From positions 1,674,001 to 1,738,000 of the forward strand of contig NZ_JARVSM010000001.1 of assembly GCF_030209175.1 (NCBI RefSeq): a stretch of DNA of 64,000 bases. Reading direction: 5' to 3'. The first letter of the stretch is position 1. Each line of letters begins with the position of its first letter. This DNA is from Pseudomonas sp. efr-133-TYG-5. Its GTDB lineage: Bacteria; Pseudomonadota; Gammaproteobacteria; Pseudomonadales; Pseudomonadaceae. Both the position numbers and the translations under genes were made by a program. Of this stretch, positions 1 through 8,939 are shown in pieces. The notes beneath the pieces are model-generated. The model was given only the letters and a program-made list of their open reading frames with translations, was not told the origin of the DNA and made no database searches.

Positions 1-930
1 ATCGCCAGCCTGCTCGGCGCCGCGTTCACCGATCAGCCGAACGTGTTCCTGCTGATTTCGTTGCTGGTGGGTTTCAGCTCGGTGTCGGTGCAGGTGCTGA
101 TTCCACTGGCGGCGCACTTGGCGCCGGAAGAATCCCGTGGCCGCGTGGTCGGCGGGATCATGGGCGGTTTGCTGCTGGGGATTCTGTTGGCGCGTCCGGT
201 GTCGAGCGTGGTGGCGGACCATCTCGGCTGGCGGGCGATGTTCATGATCGCAGCAGCCTTGATGGCAGCGATCAGCGTGGTGCTGGCGTTGACCGTGCCC
301 AAGCGCCAGCCGGATCACAGCGCTTCCTACGGCCAGTTGCTGGGTTCGTTGTGGACGCTGCTGCGCAAGCAACCGGTGTTGCGTCAGCGGGCGTTTTACC
401 AGGCCTGCATGTTTGCCACGTTCAGCCTGTTCTGGACCGCCGTGCCGCTGGAGCTGGCGCGCAACCATGGCCTGTCGCAGAGCCAGATCGCGATCTTCGC
501 CCTGGTCGGCGCCATCGGTGCCATCGCCGCGCCGATCAGCGGCCGCCTGGCCGATGCCGGCCACACCCGTATCGCCTCGCTGCTGGCCATGCTGTTCGCC
601 AGCCTGAGCTTCCTGCCGGCCTTCATTCACCCGGCCTACAGCGTGATCGGCCTGGCCGTCACCGGCGTGGTGCTCGACTTCTGCGTGCAGATGAACATGG
701 TGCTGGGCCAGCGGGCGGTGTACTCCCTCGACGCCAAGAGCCGCGGCCGCCTCAACGCGCTGTACATGACCAGCATCTTCCTCGGCGGCGCCTTCGGCTC
801 CTCGGTGGCCAGCGTGGTGTATGAACACGGCGGCTGGTTGTGGATCGTGATCGTCGGCAGCGCGTTTCCGTTGCTGGCGCTACTGCGGTTTTTGAGTGCT
901 GCGCAGAAGCCTGCTCTGGCCACGGCCTAG
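1..930 (+). CDS. MFS transporter, 5' end outside window
   Basis: The frame is open from the first base of the window, so the gene begins upstream; the GTG at 43 is only the first start-like codon inside the window. About 309 residues are visible. They contain repeated hydrophobic segments of 18-22 residues alternating with short charged loops such as the GRLADAGHTR loop, as in the major facilitator superfamily. The protein is expected in the inner membrane as a proton-driven exporter, possibly of drugs or sugars of the arabinose-efflux type, but the substrate cannot be told from this part. It ends alone on the plus strand, with no gene coupled behind it. Confidence 0.8.
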   Translation: MASLLGAAFTDQPNVFLLISLLVGFSSVSVQVLIPLAAHLAPEESRGRVVGGIMGGLLLGILLARPVSSVVADHLGWRAMFMIAAALMAAISVVLALTVPKRQPDHSASYGQLLGSLWTLLRKQPVLRQRAFYQACMFATFSLFWTAVPLELARNHGLSQSQIAIFALVGAIGAIAAPISGRLADAGHTRIASLLAMLFASLSFLPAFIHPAYSVIGLAVTGVVLDFCVQMNMVLGQRAVYSLDAKSRGRLNALYMTSIFLGGAFGSSVASVVYEHGGWLWIVIVGSAFPLLALLRFLSAAQKPALATA

Positions 931-976
931 AATCGCAAAGGCACTGTCGGATCACTGATCCGCCAGTGCGCGATGC

Positions 977-1174
977 TCAATGCCGGACCAGTTTTTCCAT
1001 GGCGGCATCGGCCAAGAAAGAGGAGCGGCTTTTGACGTTGTGCTCACGCACGTAGCGGTCGATCCGCTGGATGACATAGCCGGGCAACGTCACATTGACC
1101 TTCTCGGTTTTGCCCATGTACGGCGAAATATCCAGCTCACGCATCCCCCAGCCCATATCGGTCCGGCTCAGGCG
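977..1174 (-). pseudogene. hicB: Remnant of a HicB-type antitoxin C-terminus
   Basis: On the minus strand a frame reads ...MGWGMRELDISPYMGKTEK, then VNVTLPGYVIQRIDRYV, and ends in SFLADAAMEKLVRH and a stop. This matches the C-terminal DNA-binding half of HicB antitoxins, with the ribbon-helix-helix-like NVTLPGYVI segment. An in-frame stop at 1175-1177 cuts off the N-terminal half, and no hicA toxin is visible upstream to 1314. A 59-residue product could start at the ATG at 1156, but it would lack the toxin-binding domain. It is best read as a decayed toxin-antitoxin locus. The rest of 931-1314 holds no other recognisable gene. Confidence 0.7.
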
Positions 1175-1314
1175 TCAAGAACAGGACGCGAGTGAGGCAT
1201 TGCTCTTTCATCGCGGCATACGATGCATGCGTCCGCCGCCTAGGCCTGGTCAAGTCGATCCAGGCACTCGGCAGCTATCACGCGATGGTTTGAAAGCTCA
1301 CTACCCCAGACAGC

Positions 1315-1343
1315 AAAACGGCGATCCGAAGATCGCCGTTTTT
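1315..1343 (-). terminator. Rho-independent terminator after the lipoprotein gene
   Basis: Perfect 12-bp inverted repeat (1315-1326 with 1331-1342). On the minus strand the loop is the very stable UUCG, followed by a T run. It sits immediately downstream of the stop at 1346, ending the ccm/lipoprotein transcript. The arms end in A/T runs, so it may work in both directions. Confidence 0.8.
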
Positions 1344-1345
1344 CG

Positions 1346-1753
1346 TTACTGCCCGAACTGCTTGCCCAGGCCCGCCGGAACGCCGTGGATGTTGGTGTCT
1401 TCCCACGGGCCGTTGGGGCTGATCGCGCGGCTCCAGCCGTTGTTCCAGCGGTAGTAGGTGCGCTGGCGGTAGAAGGTGTTGGGCTGGTCGTCGAGGACGT
1501 ACACGCCCAGTTTCTGATCCCAGTGGCTGTTGCCGCCCGGGGGCGGCGCGAAGCTGGCGGAGGTGCGTGGCTGCGGTTTCGCCGGTTTGGCCGGAATCCC
1601 CGGTTTGCCAGGGCTCGGGCTGGTGGACGGGGTCGGGGCCGGTTGCGAGGGCGGGATCGGCGGCAGGTTGGTCGTCGGTTCCGGGCGCTGCACCGCACAG
1701 GCACTCAAGCCCAGGGCCAGGGTGAGGACTGTGATTCGAGCGATGGCGTTCAT
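1346..1753 (-). CDS. Small proline-rich lipoprotein of unknown function
   Basis: 135 residues. The N-terminus has a short basic region, a hydrophobic stretch and a lipobox (LGLSAC, Cys about residue 19), so a lipid-anchored envelope protein is predicted. Residues about 25-65 are rich in Pro, Ser, Thr and Lys and resemble a flexible tether. The C-terminal half (about 75-135) is aromatic, with several Trp and Tyr and a YYRWNNGWSR motif, as in small YxW-type exported proteins. It lies 25 bp downstream of ccmI and could share its transcript, but no role in cytochrome maturation is established. I do not recognise a named family. Confidence 0.7.
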   Translation of the reverse strand: MNAIARITVLTLALGLSACAVQRPEPTTNLPPIPPSQPAPTPSTSPSPGKPGIPAKPAKPQPRTSASFAPPPGGNSHWDQKLGVYVLDDQPNTFYRQRTYYRWNNGWSRAISPNGPWEDTNIHGVPAGLGKQFGQ

Positions 1754-1778
1754 GGCGGTGCTTTCCTGTTGGTTCCGG

Positions 1779-2978
1779 CTATTGGTCCGGGCTGTCGATG
1801 GTCAGTGTCTGCGGCGCGGTGGTGCTGCTGGCCAGCGGCCCGCTGCGGCCGACCCACTCACCGGCAGTCGGCTGCCCGGCCCGGGACACGCGCGCAACCA
1901 GTTGGACTTCAGGGAAGTTCGACAGTTTCAACTGCGGCATCATTGCATCGGCATCGCCCAGTTCGACGGTCACCGGCAGATCGGCAACGGTCAGGCGTTT
2001 GGCTGCCAACGGCGCCGGAGGCCCGGAGGTGGCGCGCGCGAAGATGAAGACGCTGTCGCCCGGTTGCACCTTGCCCTTCAACTCATCGGCCAGGTTCACG
2101 CTGACCTTGAGCACAGCGGCTTTCGCCACCGGCGCCTGGGCGACCTTGCCGCCACTAGCTTGCAGCTTCTCGGTAGCGCGGGCGATGCCGCCCTGCAACG
2201 CTTCGCGGGATTTGTCTTCTGCGGGCAGTTGCGCCAGCAGGCGATTCCAGTAATCGATGGCCTCCTGATAACGCGCGCCTTCGAACGCGGCGATCCCCAG
2301 CAGACCCAGGCTGGTGACTTCCTTCGGGTCCGCCTTGAGCGCTTCGTCGGTCAGGGCCTGCACCTTGTCCGACCACTTCTTGCCATCGGCGAAATACTGC
2401 GCCTGCGCCCACTGGCCCAGCAGCTCCGGCTGGCGCCCGGCGAGGTTGACGGTGCGCTCGAACATCTTCGCCGCGTCGGCCGGACGATCCTGGGCCATGT
2501 AGGTGCGTCCGAGGAAATACACGCCCTCGGCCGAATCCGGTTGCGCCGCGACCGCCCGCTCCAGGCGCCGGGTCATCTCTTCCATCGACTGCGGCGCCTG
2601 AGCGAATTCGCGGGTCAGTTCGACTTTGTCGCTGGCACCGAAGTGCAGATACAAGCCAAGGCCCAGCACCGGTACCAGCAGCGCCGCCAGCAGCGGCAAC
2701 GGCTTGCCCAGACGGGACACCCGCGCCGGCGTCGCGCCTTCGGTATCGGCGAGCAGCTCGCGCGCCGCTTCGGCGCGGCCGCTGTCCATCTGCGCCGCGT
2801 CGAGAACGCCCTCGGCCTGCTGCACTTGCAGCTCGGCGACACGTTCCTGATACAGCGCAACGTTGAGGGCCGTGCGATCCTCCTCGCGCTGGGCGCGACG
2901 TTCACGCAGAACCGGGATCAGCAGAAAACTCAGGGCGACCAGAAGCAACAGCCCTGCGGCGAGCCAGAAATCAATCAT
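1779..2978 (-). CDS. ccmI: Cytochrome c biogenesis protein CcmI (CycH)
   Basis: 399 residues. CcmI is the apocytochrome c chaperone of System I: it binds the C-terminus of apocytochrome and hands it to CcmF/CcmH. The N-terminus ([16 protein letters not shown]) is the first membrane helix. A second hydrophobic segment lies near residue 100, and TPR-like helices occupy about 130-270 ([20 protein letters not shown]). A C-terminal periplasmic domain follows. The ATG at 2978 is chosen because it overlaps the ccmH stop (ATGA). An upstream ATG would add 50 residues read from inside ccmH in another frame and is rejected. Last gene of the ccm operon. Confidence 0.93.
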   Translation of the reverse strand: MIDFWLAAGLLLLVALSFLLIPVLRERRAQREEDRTALNVALYQERVAELQVQQAEGVLDAAQMDSGRAEAARELLADTEGATPARVSRLGKPLPLLAALLVPVLGLGLYLHFGASDKVELTREFAQAPQSMEEMTRRLERAVAAQPDSAEGVYFLGRTYMAQDRPADAAKMFERTVNLAGRQPELLGQWAQAQYFADGKKWSDKVQALTDEALKADPKEVTSLGLLGIAAFEGARYQEAIDYWNRLLAQLPAEDKSREALQGGIARATEKLQASGGKVAQAPVAKAAVLKVSVNLADELKGKVQPGDSVFIFARATSGPPAPLAAKRLTVADLPVTVELGDADAMMPQLKLSNFPEVQLVARVSRAGQPTAGEWVGRSGPLASSTTAPQTLTIDSPDQ

Positions 2979-3445
2979 TCTTGGTTTTTTTCCAACAGTT
3001 GGTCGAGGCGCTGACGCTCGTCGGCGGACAGCGCTTGCGGGGTCTCGGTACGCTGGGCGCGACGGCGGCGGACAATCACCGCGATCACCACGAAACCGCC
3101 GAGCAACAGGCCGGCCGGGCCGAACCACAGCAGCGCGGTCTTGGCGTTGAGCGCCGGTTTGTAGCGGACGAAATCACCGTAGCGGTCGACCATGAAGTCG
3201 ATGATCTGCTGATTGTCCTTGCCCTCGCCGAGCATGCGGAAAATCTCCTTGCGCAGGTCGGCGGCAATCGGTGCGTTGGAGTCGGCGATGTCCTGGTTCT
3301 GGCATTTGGGGCAGCGCAGTTCCTTGGTCAGCTCGCGAAAACGCTCGCGATCGCCTTCTTTGGCGAACTCGTAGGTGTCGATGGCCGCATGGGCCACGCC
3401 GGCCAGGCTCAAGCCCAGCAGCACGGCGGCAAGAAAACGCTTCAT
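2975..3445 (-). CDS. ccmH: Cytochrome c maturation thiol-disulfide protein CcmH
   Basis: 156 residues. It has a signal peptide (cut after about VAHA), a periplasmic domain with the LRCPKCQNQ redox motif at about residues 43-51, and a C-terminal membrane helix (about 100-125) followed by a basic tail. CcmH reduces the apocytochrome CxxCH disulfide together with CcmG and forms the haem lyase complex with CcmF and CcmI. Both motif cysteines are present. The length fits the short pseudomonad form, in which the TPR part is the separate protein CcmI. It overlaps ccmG upstream and ccmI downstream by 4 bp. Confidence 0.95.
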   Translation of the reverse strand: MKRFLAAVLLGLSLAGVAHAAIDTYEFAKEGDRERFRELTKELRCPKCQNQDIADSNAPIAADLRKEIFRMLGEGKDNQQIIDFMVDRYGDFVRYKPALNAKTALLWFGPAGLLLGGFVVIAVIVRRRRAQRTETPQALSADERQRLDQLLEKNQE

Positions 3446-3978
3446 GGCTTGGCCTCATCGACCAGCGCCTGATACTTGGCTGCCAGTTTCTCGCGCCAGA
3501 CCTGCTCGTCGATCACCCCGACGTACTTGTCGCGGATGATGCCCTTGGCGTCGATGAAGAAGGTTTCCGGCGCGCCATACACACCCAGGTTGAGGCCCAG
3601 CGAGCCCTCGTCGTCACGGATGTCCAGCTGATACGGGTTGTGGAACTCGGCCAGCCACTTCAGTGCGTCGGCGTTGGTGTCCTTGTAGTTGATGCCGTAG
3701 ATCACCACGCCGCGCTCGGCCAGTTTGTTCAGCACCGGGTGCTCGACCCGGCAGGAGATGCACCAGGTGCCCCAGACGTTAACCAGCGCCGGTTTGCCGA
3801 GAATGTCAGCCTTGGTCAGGACTTTGTCGCCCTGCACCGCCGGCAACGAAAACTCCGGGAACGGCTTGTTGATCATCGCCGACGGCAGCTCCGCCGGATC
3901 CAGGTACAGCCCGCGATAGAGGAATACCGCCACCAGCAGGAATATCGCCAGTGGCACCAACATCAACCAACGTCTCAT
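3442..3978 (-). CDS. ccmG: Thiol:disulfide interchange protein CcmG/DsbE
   Basis: 178 residues. An N-terminal membrane anchor (MRRWLMLVPLAIFLLVAVFLY) precedes a periplasmic thioredoxin fold with the active site WGTWCISC at about residues 69-76 and the cis-Pro region GVYGAPETF. CcmG passes electrons from CcdA/DsbD to CcmH or the apocytochrome so that haem can be attached to reduced CxxCH. WCISC is a variant within the WCxxC family and keeps both cysteines. It overlaps both ccmF and ccmH by 4 bp. Confidence 0.95.
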   Translation of the reverse strand: MRRWLMLVPLAIFLLVAVFLYRGLYLDPAELPSAMINKPFPEFSLPAVQGDKVLTKADILGKPALVNVWGTWCISCRVEHPVLNKLAERGVVIYGINYKDTNADALKWLAEFHNPYQLDIRDDEGSLGLNLGVYGAPETFFIDAKGIIRDKYVGVIDEQVWREKLAAKYQALVDEAKP

Positions 3979-5963
3979 GCAGCCGCTCCCGTCATGCCCA
4001 GTGCTTCACGCACGCGGCTTTTCACCTTGACCCGATACCGTCGATCCAGCGCTGCCAGCAGGCCGCCGAGGCCGGTCAGCAGGCCGCCGAACCAGATCCA
4101 GCGCACGAACGGCTTGACGTGCACCCGCACCGCCCACGCGCCATCGCCCAGCGGTTCGCCGAGGGCCACATACAGATCGCGGGTGAAACCGGCGTCGATC
4201 CCGGCCTCGGTCATCACCGAGTTCTGTACGGTGTACAGACGTTTTTCCGGGTGCAGCACACTGACTTCCTGGCCGTTGCGGATCACGCGAATGGTGCCCT
4301 TGTCGGAGGTGAAGTTCGGCCCTTCGAAGTGCCTGGCGCCCTCGAACACGAACTGGTAACCGGCCAGGTCCATCGACTCGCCCGGTGCCAGGCGCAGGTC
4401 GCGCTCGGCACTGTTCTGGCTGGACAACACCACGCCCAGCGCGCAGACCGCGATGCCCAGGTGCGCAAGCTGCATGCCCCAGTAGCTGCGGGTCAGGGCC
4501 GGCAGGCCTTTGACCAGGCCCTTGTGGCGGGTCTTGTCGAAAATGTCGCGCACACCGGCCAGCAGCACCCACGCGGCCAGCAGGAACGTGGCGATCACCG
4601 CCCAGTTGAAATCGCCGTAGGCAACACCGGCCACCACCGCCAGCGCGACGCTGCCGAGCAGCACCGGCGTGAGCATGCTGGCCAGCCATTTCACCGGGGT
4701 GTCCTTCCAGCGCACGATCACGCCGACCGCCATGACCACCATCAGCAACGCCATCAACGGAATGAACAACGCGTTGAAGTACGGCGGGCCGACCGACAGC
4801 TTGGCGCCGCTGAGGGCATCGAGAATCAGCGGATACAGGGTGCCGAGCAGGATCATCGACGCGGCCACCACCAGCACCAGGTTGTTGCCCAGCAGCAGGG
4901 TTTCCCGCGACCACAGGTTGAAACCGACCTGACTCTTGACCACCGGCGCGCGCAAGGCGAACAGGGTCAACGAACCACCGACCACGAACAGCAGGAAAAT
5001 CAGGATGAACACGCCACGCTCAGGGTCCGACGCAAACGCGTGCACCGACGTCAGCACGCCGGAACGCACCAGGAACGTCCCGAGCAGGCTCAACGAGAAG
5101 GCGGCGATGGCCAGCAACACCGTCCAGCTCTTGAACACGCCACGTTTCTCGGTGACCGCCAGCGAGTGAATCAGCGCGGTGCCCACCAGCCACGGCATGA
5201 ACGAGGCGTTTTCCACCGGGTCCCAGAACCACCAGCCGCCCCAGCCGAGTTCGTAGTAGGCCCACCACGAACCGAGGGTGATGCCGATGCCGAGGAAGGC
5301 CCACGCGACAATCGTCCATGGCCGCGACCAACGTGCCCACGCGGCATCGAGACGACCGCCAAGCAAGGCGGCGATGGCGAAAGCGAACGCCACTGAGAAG
5401 CCGACGTAACCCATGTACAGCATCGGCGGATGGACAATCAGGCCGATATCCTGCAGCAGCGGATTGAGGTCACGACCGTCGGCCGGAATCTGCGGCAAGA
5501 TCCGCGAGAACGGGTTGGAGGTGAGGATCAGGAACAGCAGGAAACCGCTGCTGATCATGCCCATCACCGCCAGGACGCGAGCGAGCATGACCTGCGGCAA
5601 CTGCCGGGAGAACACCGACACGGCGAAGGTCCAGCCACCGAGGATCAGCGCCCAGAGCAGCAGCGACCCTTCGTGGGCGCCCCACACCGCACTGAACTTG
5701 TAGTACCACGGCAGTGCGCTGTTGGAGTTCATCGCCACGTAGCCGACCGAAAAATCATCGGTCATGAACGCGTACGTCAGGCAACCGAAGGCAAACAGCA
5801 GGAACGCGAACTGGCCCCACGCCGCCGGTTGCGCCAGGCCCATCCACAGCCGGTCGCCGCGCCAGGCGCCGAACAACGGCACCACGGCCTGCACCAGGGC
5901 GAAACACAGCGCCAGAATCATCGCCAGGTGGCCCAGCTCAGGGATAAAAATTGCCGAAGTCAT
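3975..5963 (-). CDS. ccmF: Haem lyase subunit CcmF
   Basis: 662 residues, the usual size. It is a polytopic inner-membrane protein with about 14-15 hydrophobic segments and the tryptophan-rich WWD haem-handling motif (GWGGWWFWDPVENASFMPWL) at about residues 230-250. A periplasmic domain precedes the last helix. CcmF accepts haem from holo-CcmE and ligates it to apocytochrome c with CcmH and CcmI. It follows ccmE by 3 bp and its stop overlaps the ccmG start. Confidence 0.96.
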   Translation of the reverse strand: MTSAIFIPELGHLAMILALCFALVQAVVPLFGAWRGDRLWMGLAQPAAWGQFAFLLFAFGCLTYAFMTDDFSVGYVAMNSNSALPWYYKFSAVWGAHEGSLLLWALILGGWTFAVSVFSRQLPQVMLARVLAVMGMISSGFLLFLILTSNPFSRILPQIPADGRDLNPLLQDIGLIVHPPMLYMGYVGFSVAFAFAIAALLGGRLDAAWARWSRPWTIVAWAFLGIGITLGSWWAYYELGWGGWWFWDPVENASFMPWLVGTALIHSLAVTEKRGVFKSWTVLLAIAAFSLSLLGTFLVRSGVLTSVHAFASDPERGVFILIFLLFVVGGSLTLFALRAPVVKSQVGFNLWSRETLLLGNNLVLVVAASMILLGTLYPLILDALSGAKLSVGPPYFNALFIPLMALLMVVMAVGVIVRWKDTPVKWLASMLTPVLLGSVALAVVAGVAYGDFNWAVIATFLLAAWVLLAGVRDIFDKTRHKGLVKGLPALTRSYWGMQLAHLGIAVCALGVVLSSQNSAERDLRLAPGESMDLAGYQFVFEGARHFEGPNFTSDKGTIRVIRNGQEVSVLHPEKRLYTVQNSVMTEAGIDAGFTRDLYVALGEPLGDGAWAVRVHVKPFVRWIWFGGLLTGLGGLLAALDRRYRVKVKSRVREALGMTGAAA

Positions 5964-5966
5964 CGA

Positions 5967-6422
5967 TCAACCCTCCTTCGCCGGGGTCGGAGCGGATTGG
6001 CCGCTGTCCTTCAACGCCTTGGTCACTTCCGGCGGCATGTATTTTTCGTCGTGCTTGGCCAGCACCTCGTCGGCGACCACCACGCCGTCGGCGTTGAGCT
6101 TGCCGAGGGCGACAATGCCCTGCCCTTCGCGGAACAGGTCCGGGAGGATCCCGCGGTAGGTAATGGTCACGGCTTTGTTGAAGTCGGTGACAACGAATTT
6201 GACGTCCAGCGAGTCCGGCGAACGTTGCAGGGAACCCTTCTCGACCATGCCACCGGCGCGGATGCGCGTGTCGTGCGGCGCTTCGCCGTTGGCGATCTGG
6301 GTCGGGGTGTAGAACAGGTTGATGTTCTGCTGCAGGGCGCTCAGGGCCAGGCCGACGGCAGCGCCGACCCCGACCAGAACCGCCAGAATGATGATCAGAC
6401 GTTTTTTGCGCAGCGGATTCAC
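5967..6422 (-). CDS. ccmE: Haem chaperone CcmE
   Basis: 151 residues. It has an N-terminal membrane anchor (about residues 8-30) and a periplasmic OB-fold. The [13 protein letters not shown] motif holds His124, which binds haem covalently, and Tyr128, its axial ligand. CcmE receives haem from CcmC (released by CcmAB) and delivers it to CcmF. The start is a GTG (6420-6422) overlapping the ccmD stop. The C-terminus is short and flexible, as usual. Confidence 0.96.
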   Translation of the reverse strand: MNPLRKKRLIIILAVLVGVGAAVGLALSALQQNINLFYTPTQIANGEAPHDTRIRAGGMVEKGSLQRSPDSLDVKFVVTDFNKAVTITYRGILPDLFREGQGIVALGKLNADGVVVADEVLAKHDEKYMPPEVTKALKDSGQSAPTPAKEG

Positions 6423-6595
6423 TTGCCGTTCTCCCGGCGCAGACGACGCGCCTCTTGTTGCAGATAACGCTTGCGCGCCGCAATCGGCGCCGCCACGTTG
6501 AGGATCAGTACCGCCAGGCAGATGCCATAGGCCGACCAGACATACAGGCCGTGATGGCCCATGGCGAGGAAGTCGCCGAATGACGCGAAACTCAT
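6419..6595 (-). CDS. ccmD: Haem exporter accessory protein CcmD
   Basis: 58 residues: one membrane helix (about 17-36) and a very basic cytoplasmic tail ([16 protein letters not shown]), typical of CcmD, which stabilises the CcmABC-CcmE complex. The start [16 protein letters not shown] is chosen because the GHHGLYVW segment is the family N-terminal signature and the ATG overlaps the ccmC stop. Longer upstream readings run inside ccmC. Confidence 0.92.
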   Translation of the reverse strand: MSFASFGDFLAMGHHGLYVWSAYGICLAVLILNVAAPIAARKRYLQQEARRLRRENGK

Positions 6596-7347
6596 CGAAC
6601 GGCCTCCAGGCTGTGCTGCACTTCTTGCTTGACCCAACTGGCGCGAGCCTCGCGCTTGAGCACTTCCAGGCGCATGCGCAGCAACAGCACGGCGCCGAAG
6701 AAACAGTAGAAACCCAGCGCCGTCAGCAACAGCGGCAGCCACATTTCTGCCGGCATCGCCGGTTTTTCCGTGAGGGTGAACGTCGCGCCCTGGTGCAGGG
6801 TGTTCCACCACTCCACCGAGTACTTGATGATCGGGATGTTGATCACACCGACGATGGCCAGCACCGCGCAGGCCTTGGCGGCGCTGTCGCGGTTGCTGAT
6901 GGCGTTACCCAGGACGATCACACCGAAATACAGGAACAGCAGAATCAGCATCGACGTCAGGCGCGCATCCCACACCCACCACGAACCCCAGGTCGGCTTG
7001 CCCCAGATGGCTCCGGTGGCCAGCGCCACGGCGGTCATCCACGCACCGATCGGCGCGGCGCATTGCAGGGCGACATCGGCCAGTTTCATCTTCCACACCA
7101 GGCCCACCACGCCGCACACCGCCAGCATCACGTAGATCGACTGGGCGAGCATCGCTGCCGGCACGTGGATATAGATGATGCGGAAGCTGTTGCCTTGCTG
7201 ATAGTCCGGCGGCGCGAAGGCCAGGCCCCAAATGACGCCGACGGTGATCAGCAGCAACGCTGCAATGCTCAACCACGGCAGCAACTTGCTGCTGATGCCG
7301 TAGAACCACTTGGGCGAGCCGAGCTTGTGAAACCAGGTCCAGTTCAT
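6592..7347 (-). CDS. ccmC: Haem exporter protein CcmC
   Basis: 251 residues with six predicted membrane helices and the WWD motif [15 protein letters not shown] (about 125-140), which presents haem to CcmE in the periplasm. The start at 7347 ([15 protein letters not shown]) is preferred over an ATG nine codons upstream because a GGA-type ribosome site precedes it and the family begins there. 94 bp separate it from ccmB, the largest gap inside the ccm operon. Confidence 0.94.
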   Translation of the reverse strand: MNWTWFHKLGSPKWFYGISSKLLPWLSIAALLLITVGVIWGLAFAPPDYQQGNSFRIIYIHVPAAMLAQSIYVMLAVCGVVGLVWKMKLADVALQCAAPIGAWMTAVALATGAIWGKPTWGSWWVWDARLTSMLILLFLYFGVIVLGNAISNRDSAAKACAVLAIVGVINIPIIKYSVEWWNTLHQGATFTLTEKPAMPAEMWLPLLLTALGFYCFFGAVLLLRMRLEVLKREARASWVKQEVQHSLEAVR

Positions 7348-7441
7348 ACTGTTTCCATCACGGGTGCTGCTCATCGGTGTGAGCTGGCAGTGGGTCAGGC
7401 CTTTTCAGAAAAAGCGGTCAATTTTTGACCAGACCTCATTA

Positions 7442-8110
7442 TTATTCGCCGACGCTGATCTTCAGGCCAGCCGCTATTGCAAAGGGTGTCAGGGTTATCG
7501 CCAGGGCGGTCAGGCTTCCAAGCCACAGCAGATAACCGGTCGCCGGCATGCCCTGCAAGGCCGCCTGCAAGGCGCCACTGCCGAGGATCAGCACCGGGAT
7601 GTACAACGGCAGAATCAGCAGCGCCAGCAACAGGCCGCCGCGCTTCAGACCGACCGTCAGCGCCGCGCCCACCGCGCCGAGCAGGCTCAGCACCGGTGTG
7701 CCCAGCAGCAACGACAGCAGCAACACCGGCAGGCAAGCGGCCGGCAAACCGAGCATCAATGCCAGCAAGGGCGAGAGCAACACCAGTGCCAACCCCGAGA
7801 ACAGCCAGTGTGCCAGCACCTTGGCCAACACCAGAAGTGGCAGCGGGTGCGGCGAAAGGACCCACTGTTCGAGGGAGCCATCTTCGAAATCACTGCGGAA
7901 CAGCCCGTCCAGCGAGAGCAGCACCGATAACACCGCGGCCACCCAGACTAACCCCGGGGACAGGTTTTGCAACACTTGAGTTTCCGGGCCGACGGCCAGC
8001 GGGAACAAAGCGATGACGATGGCAAAGAAAATCAGCGGATTGGCCAGTTCGGCGGGACGCCGGAACAGCAGGCGGGATTCACGGGCAACCAGCAGGCCGA
8101 ACACACTCAT
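7442..8110 (-). CDS. ccmB: Haem exporter protein CcmB (ABC permease)
   Basis: 222 residues with six hydrophobic segments. This is the membrane half of the CcmAB ABC transporter that drives release of holo-CcmE from CcmC. The start at 8110 ([22 protein letters not shown]) overlaps the ccmA stop as ATGA. An upstream in-frame ATG at 8119 lies inside ccmA and lacks this coupling. The conserved early segment [17 protein letters not shown] is present. Confidence 0.94.
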   Translation of the reverse strand: MSVFGLLVARESRLLFRRPAELANPLIFFAIVIALFPLAVGPETQVLQNLSPGLVWVAAVLSVLLSLDGLFRSDFEDGSLEQWVLSPHPLPLLVLAKVLAHWLFSGLALVLLSPLLALMLGLPAACLPVLLLSLLLGTPVLSLLGAVGAALTVGLKRGGLLLALLILPLYIPVLILGSGALQAALQGMPATGYLLWLGSLTALAITLTPFAIAAGLKISVGE

Positions 8111-8742
8111 ACCGCCCAATTCCCCAGATCGATGTCACGATAACCGGCCGGCAGGCGGCTCAATGTGTGGTGGGTGGTCAGCACCACCATGCCGCCGCGC
8201 TCACAGTGCCCGGCCAGGTGGGCTTCGAGTTGCGCCACGCCCTGTTTGTCGAGCGCCGTGAACGGTTCGTCGAGGATCCACAGCGGCGGGCTGTCCAGAT
8301 ACAGCCGCGCCAACGCCACGCGGCGCTGCTGGCCGGCGGACAGGCTGTGACAGGGAACATCTTCGAAACCGCGCAGGCCGACCGCCGCCAGCGCCTGCCA
8401 GATGGCGTCGCGGCCAGCCGGATGATGCAGGGCGCAGAGCCAGGCGAGGTTTTCTTCCGGGGTGAGCAGATCCTTGATGCCGGCGGCATGCCCGATCCAC
8501 AACAGGTTGCGCGCCAGTTCGCTGCGCTGTTCGGCGAGTGGCCGGCCGTTGAGCAGGACCTCGCCGCTGGTCGGCTGCATCAACCCGGCGAGCAGGCGCA
8601 ACAGGCTGGTCTTGCCGCTGCCGTTGGGGCCGCTGATCTGCACCATGTCGCCACTGCCCAGGCGCAACTCGAGATGTTCGAAGAGCAGCCTCAGATCACG
8701 CTCACACGCGAGGGCAACGGTTTGCAGGACAGGACTGGTCAA
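8107..8742 (-). CDS. ccmA: Haem exporter ATP-binding protein CcmA
   Basis: 211 residues, a single ABC ATPase domain: Walker [10 protein letters not shown] at about residues 38-46, signature LSAGQQRR at about 137, Walker [13 protein letters not shown] at about 155-166, and the switch His in LTTHH. It powers CcmB in the System I cytochrome c maturation complex. First gene of the ccm operon, behind a TATAAT-type promoter at 8883-8909. Confidence 0.95.
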   Translation of the reverse strand: MTSPVLQTVALACERDLRLLFEHLELRLGSGDMVQISGPNGSGKTSLLRLLAGLMQPTSGEVLLNGRPLAEQRSELARNLLWIGHAAGIKDLLTPEENLAWLCALHHPAGRDAIWQALAAVGLRGFEDVPCHSLSAGQQRRVALARLYLDSPPLWILDEPFTALDKQGVAQLEAHLAGHCERGGMVVLTTHHTLSRLPAGYRDIDLGNWAV

Positions 8743-8882
8743 GGGATCACGGGCCTTATACGGTTCAAGTCGGCTCTGGTGCGGCCGTTAAAGAGATGCA
8801 GCATAGATGCAAAGACGGCTCGATCTAGAGAGCTGCGTCAAACAATTGCTATGTTTTTTGAACGAAGCGCAAGACGGCCGGC

Positions 8883-8910
8883 ATTATACATGGCGTGCCT
8901 TACTCTCAAG
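8883..8910 (-). promoter_or_regulatory. Sigma-70-like promoter for the ccm operon
   Basis: On the minus strand a perfect TATAAT -10 (8883-8888) lies 15-16 bp from a TTGAGA/CTTGAG -35 (8904-8910). It would give a leader of about 130 bases before ccmA. The spacing is slightly short. The divergent plus-strand gene starts only 30-50 bp away, so the two 5' regions overlap. Confidence 0.5.
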
Positions 8911-8939
8911 AGTGCAATTTCCTCAGGTTGTGTCCGTGT

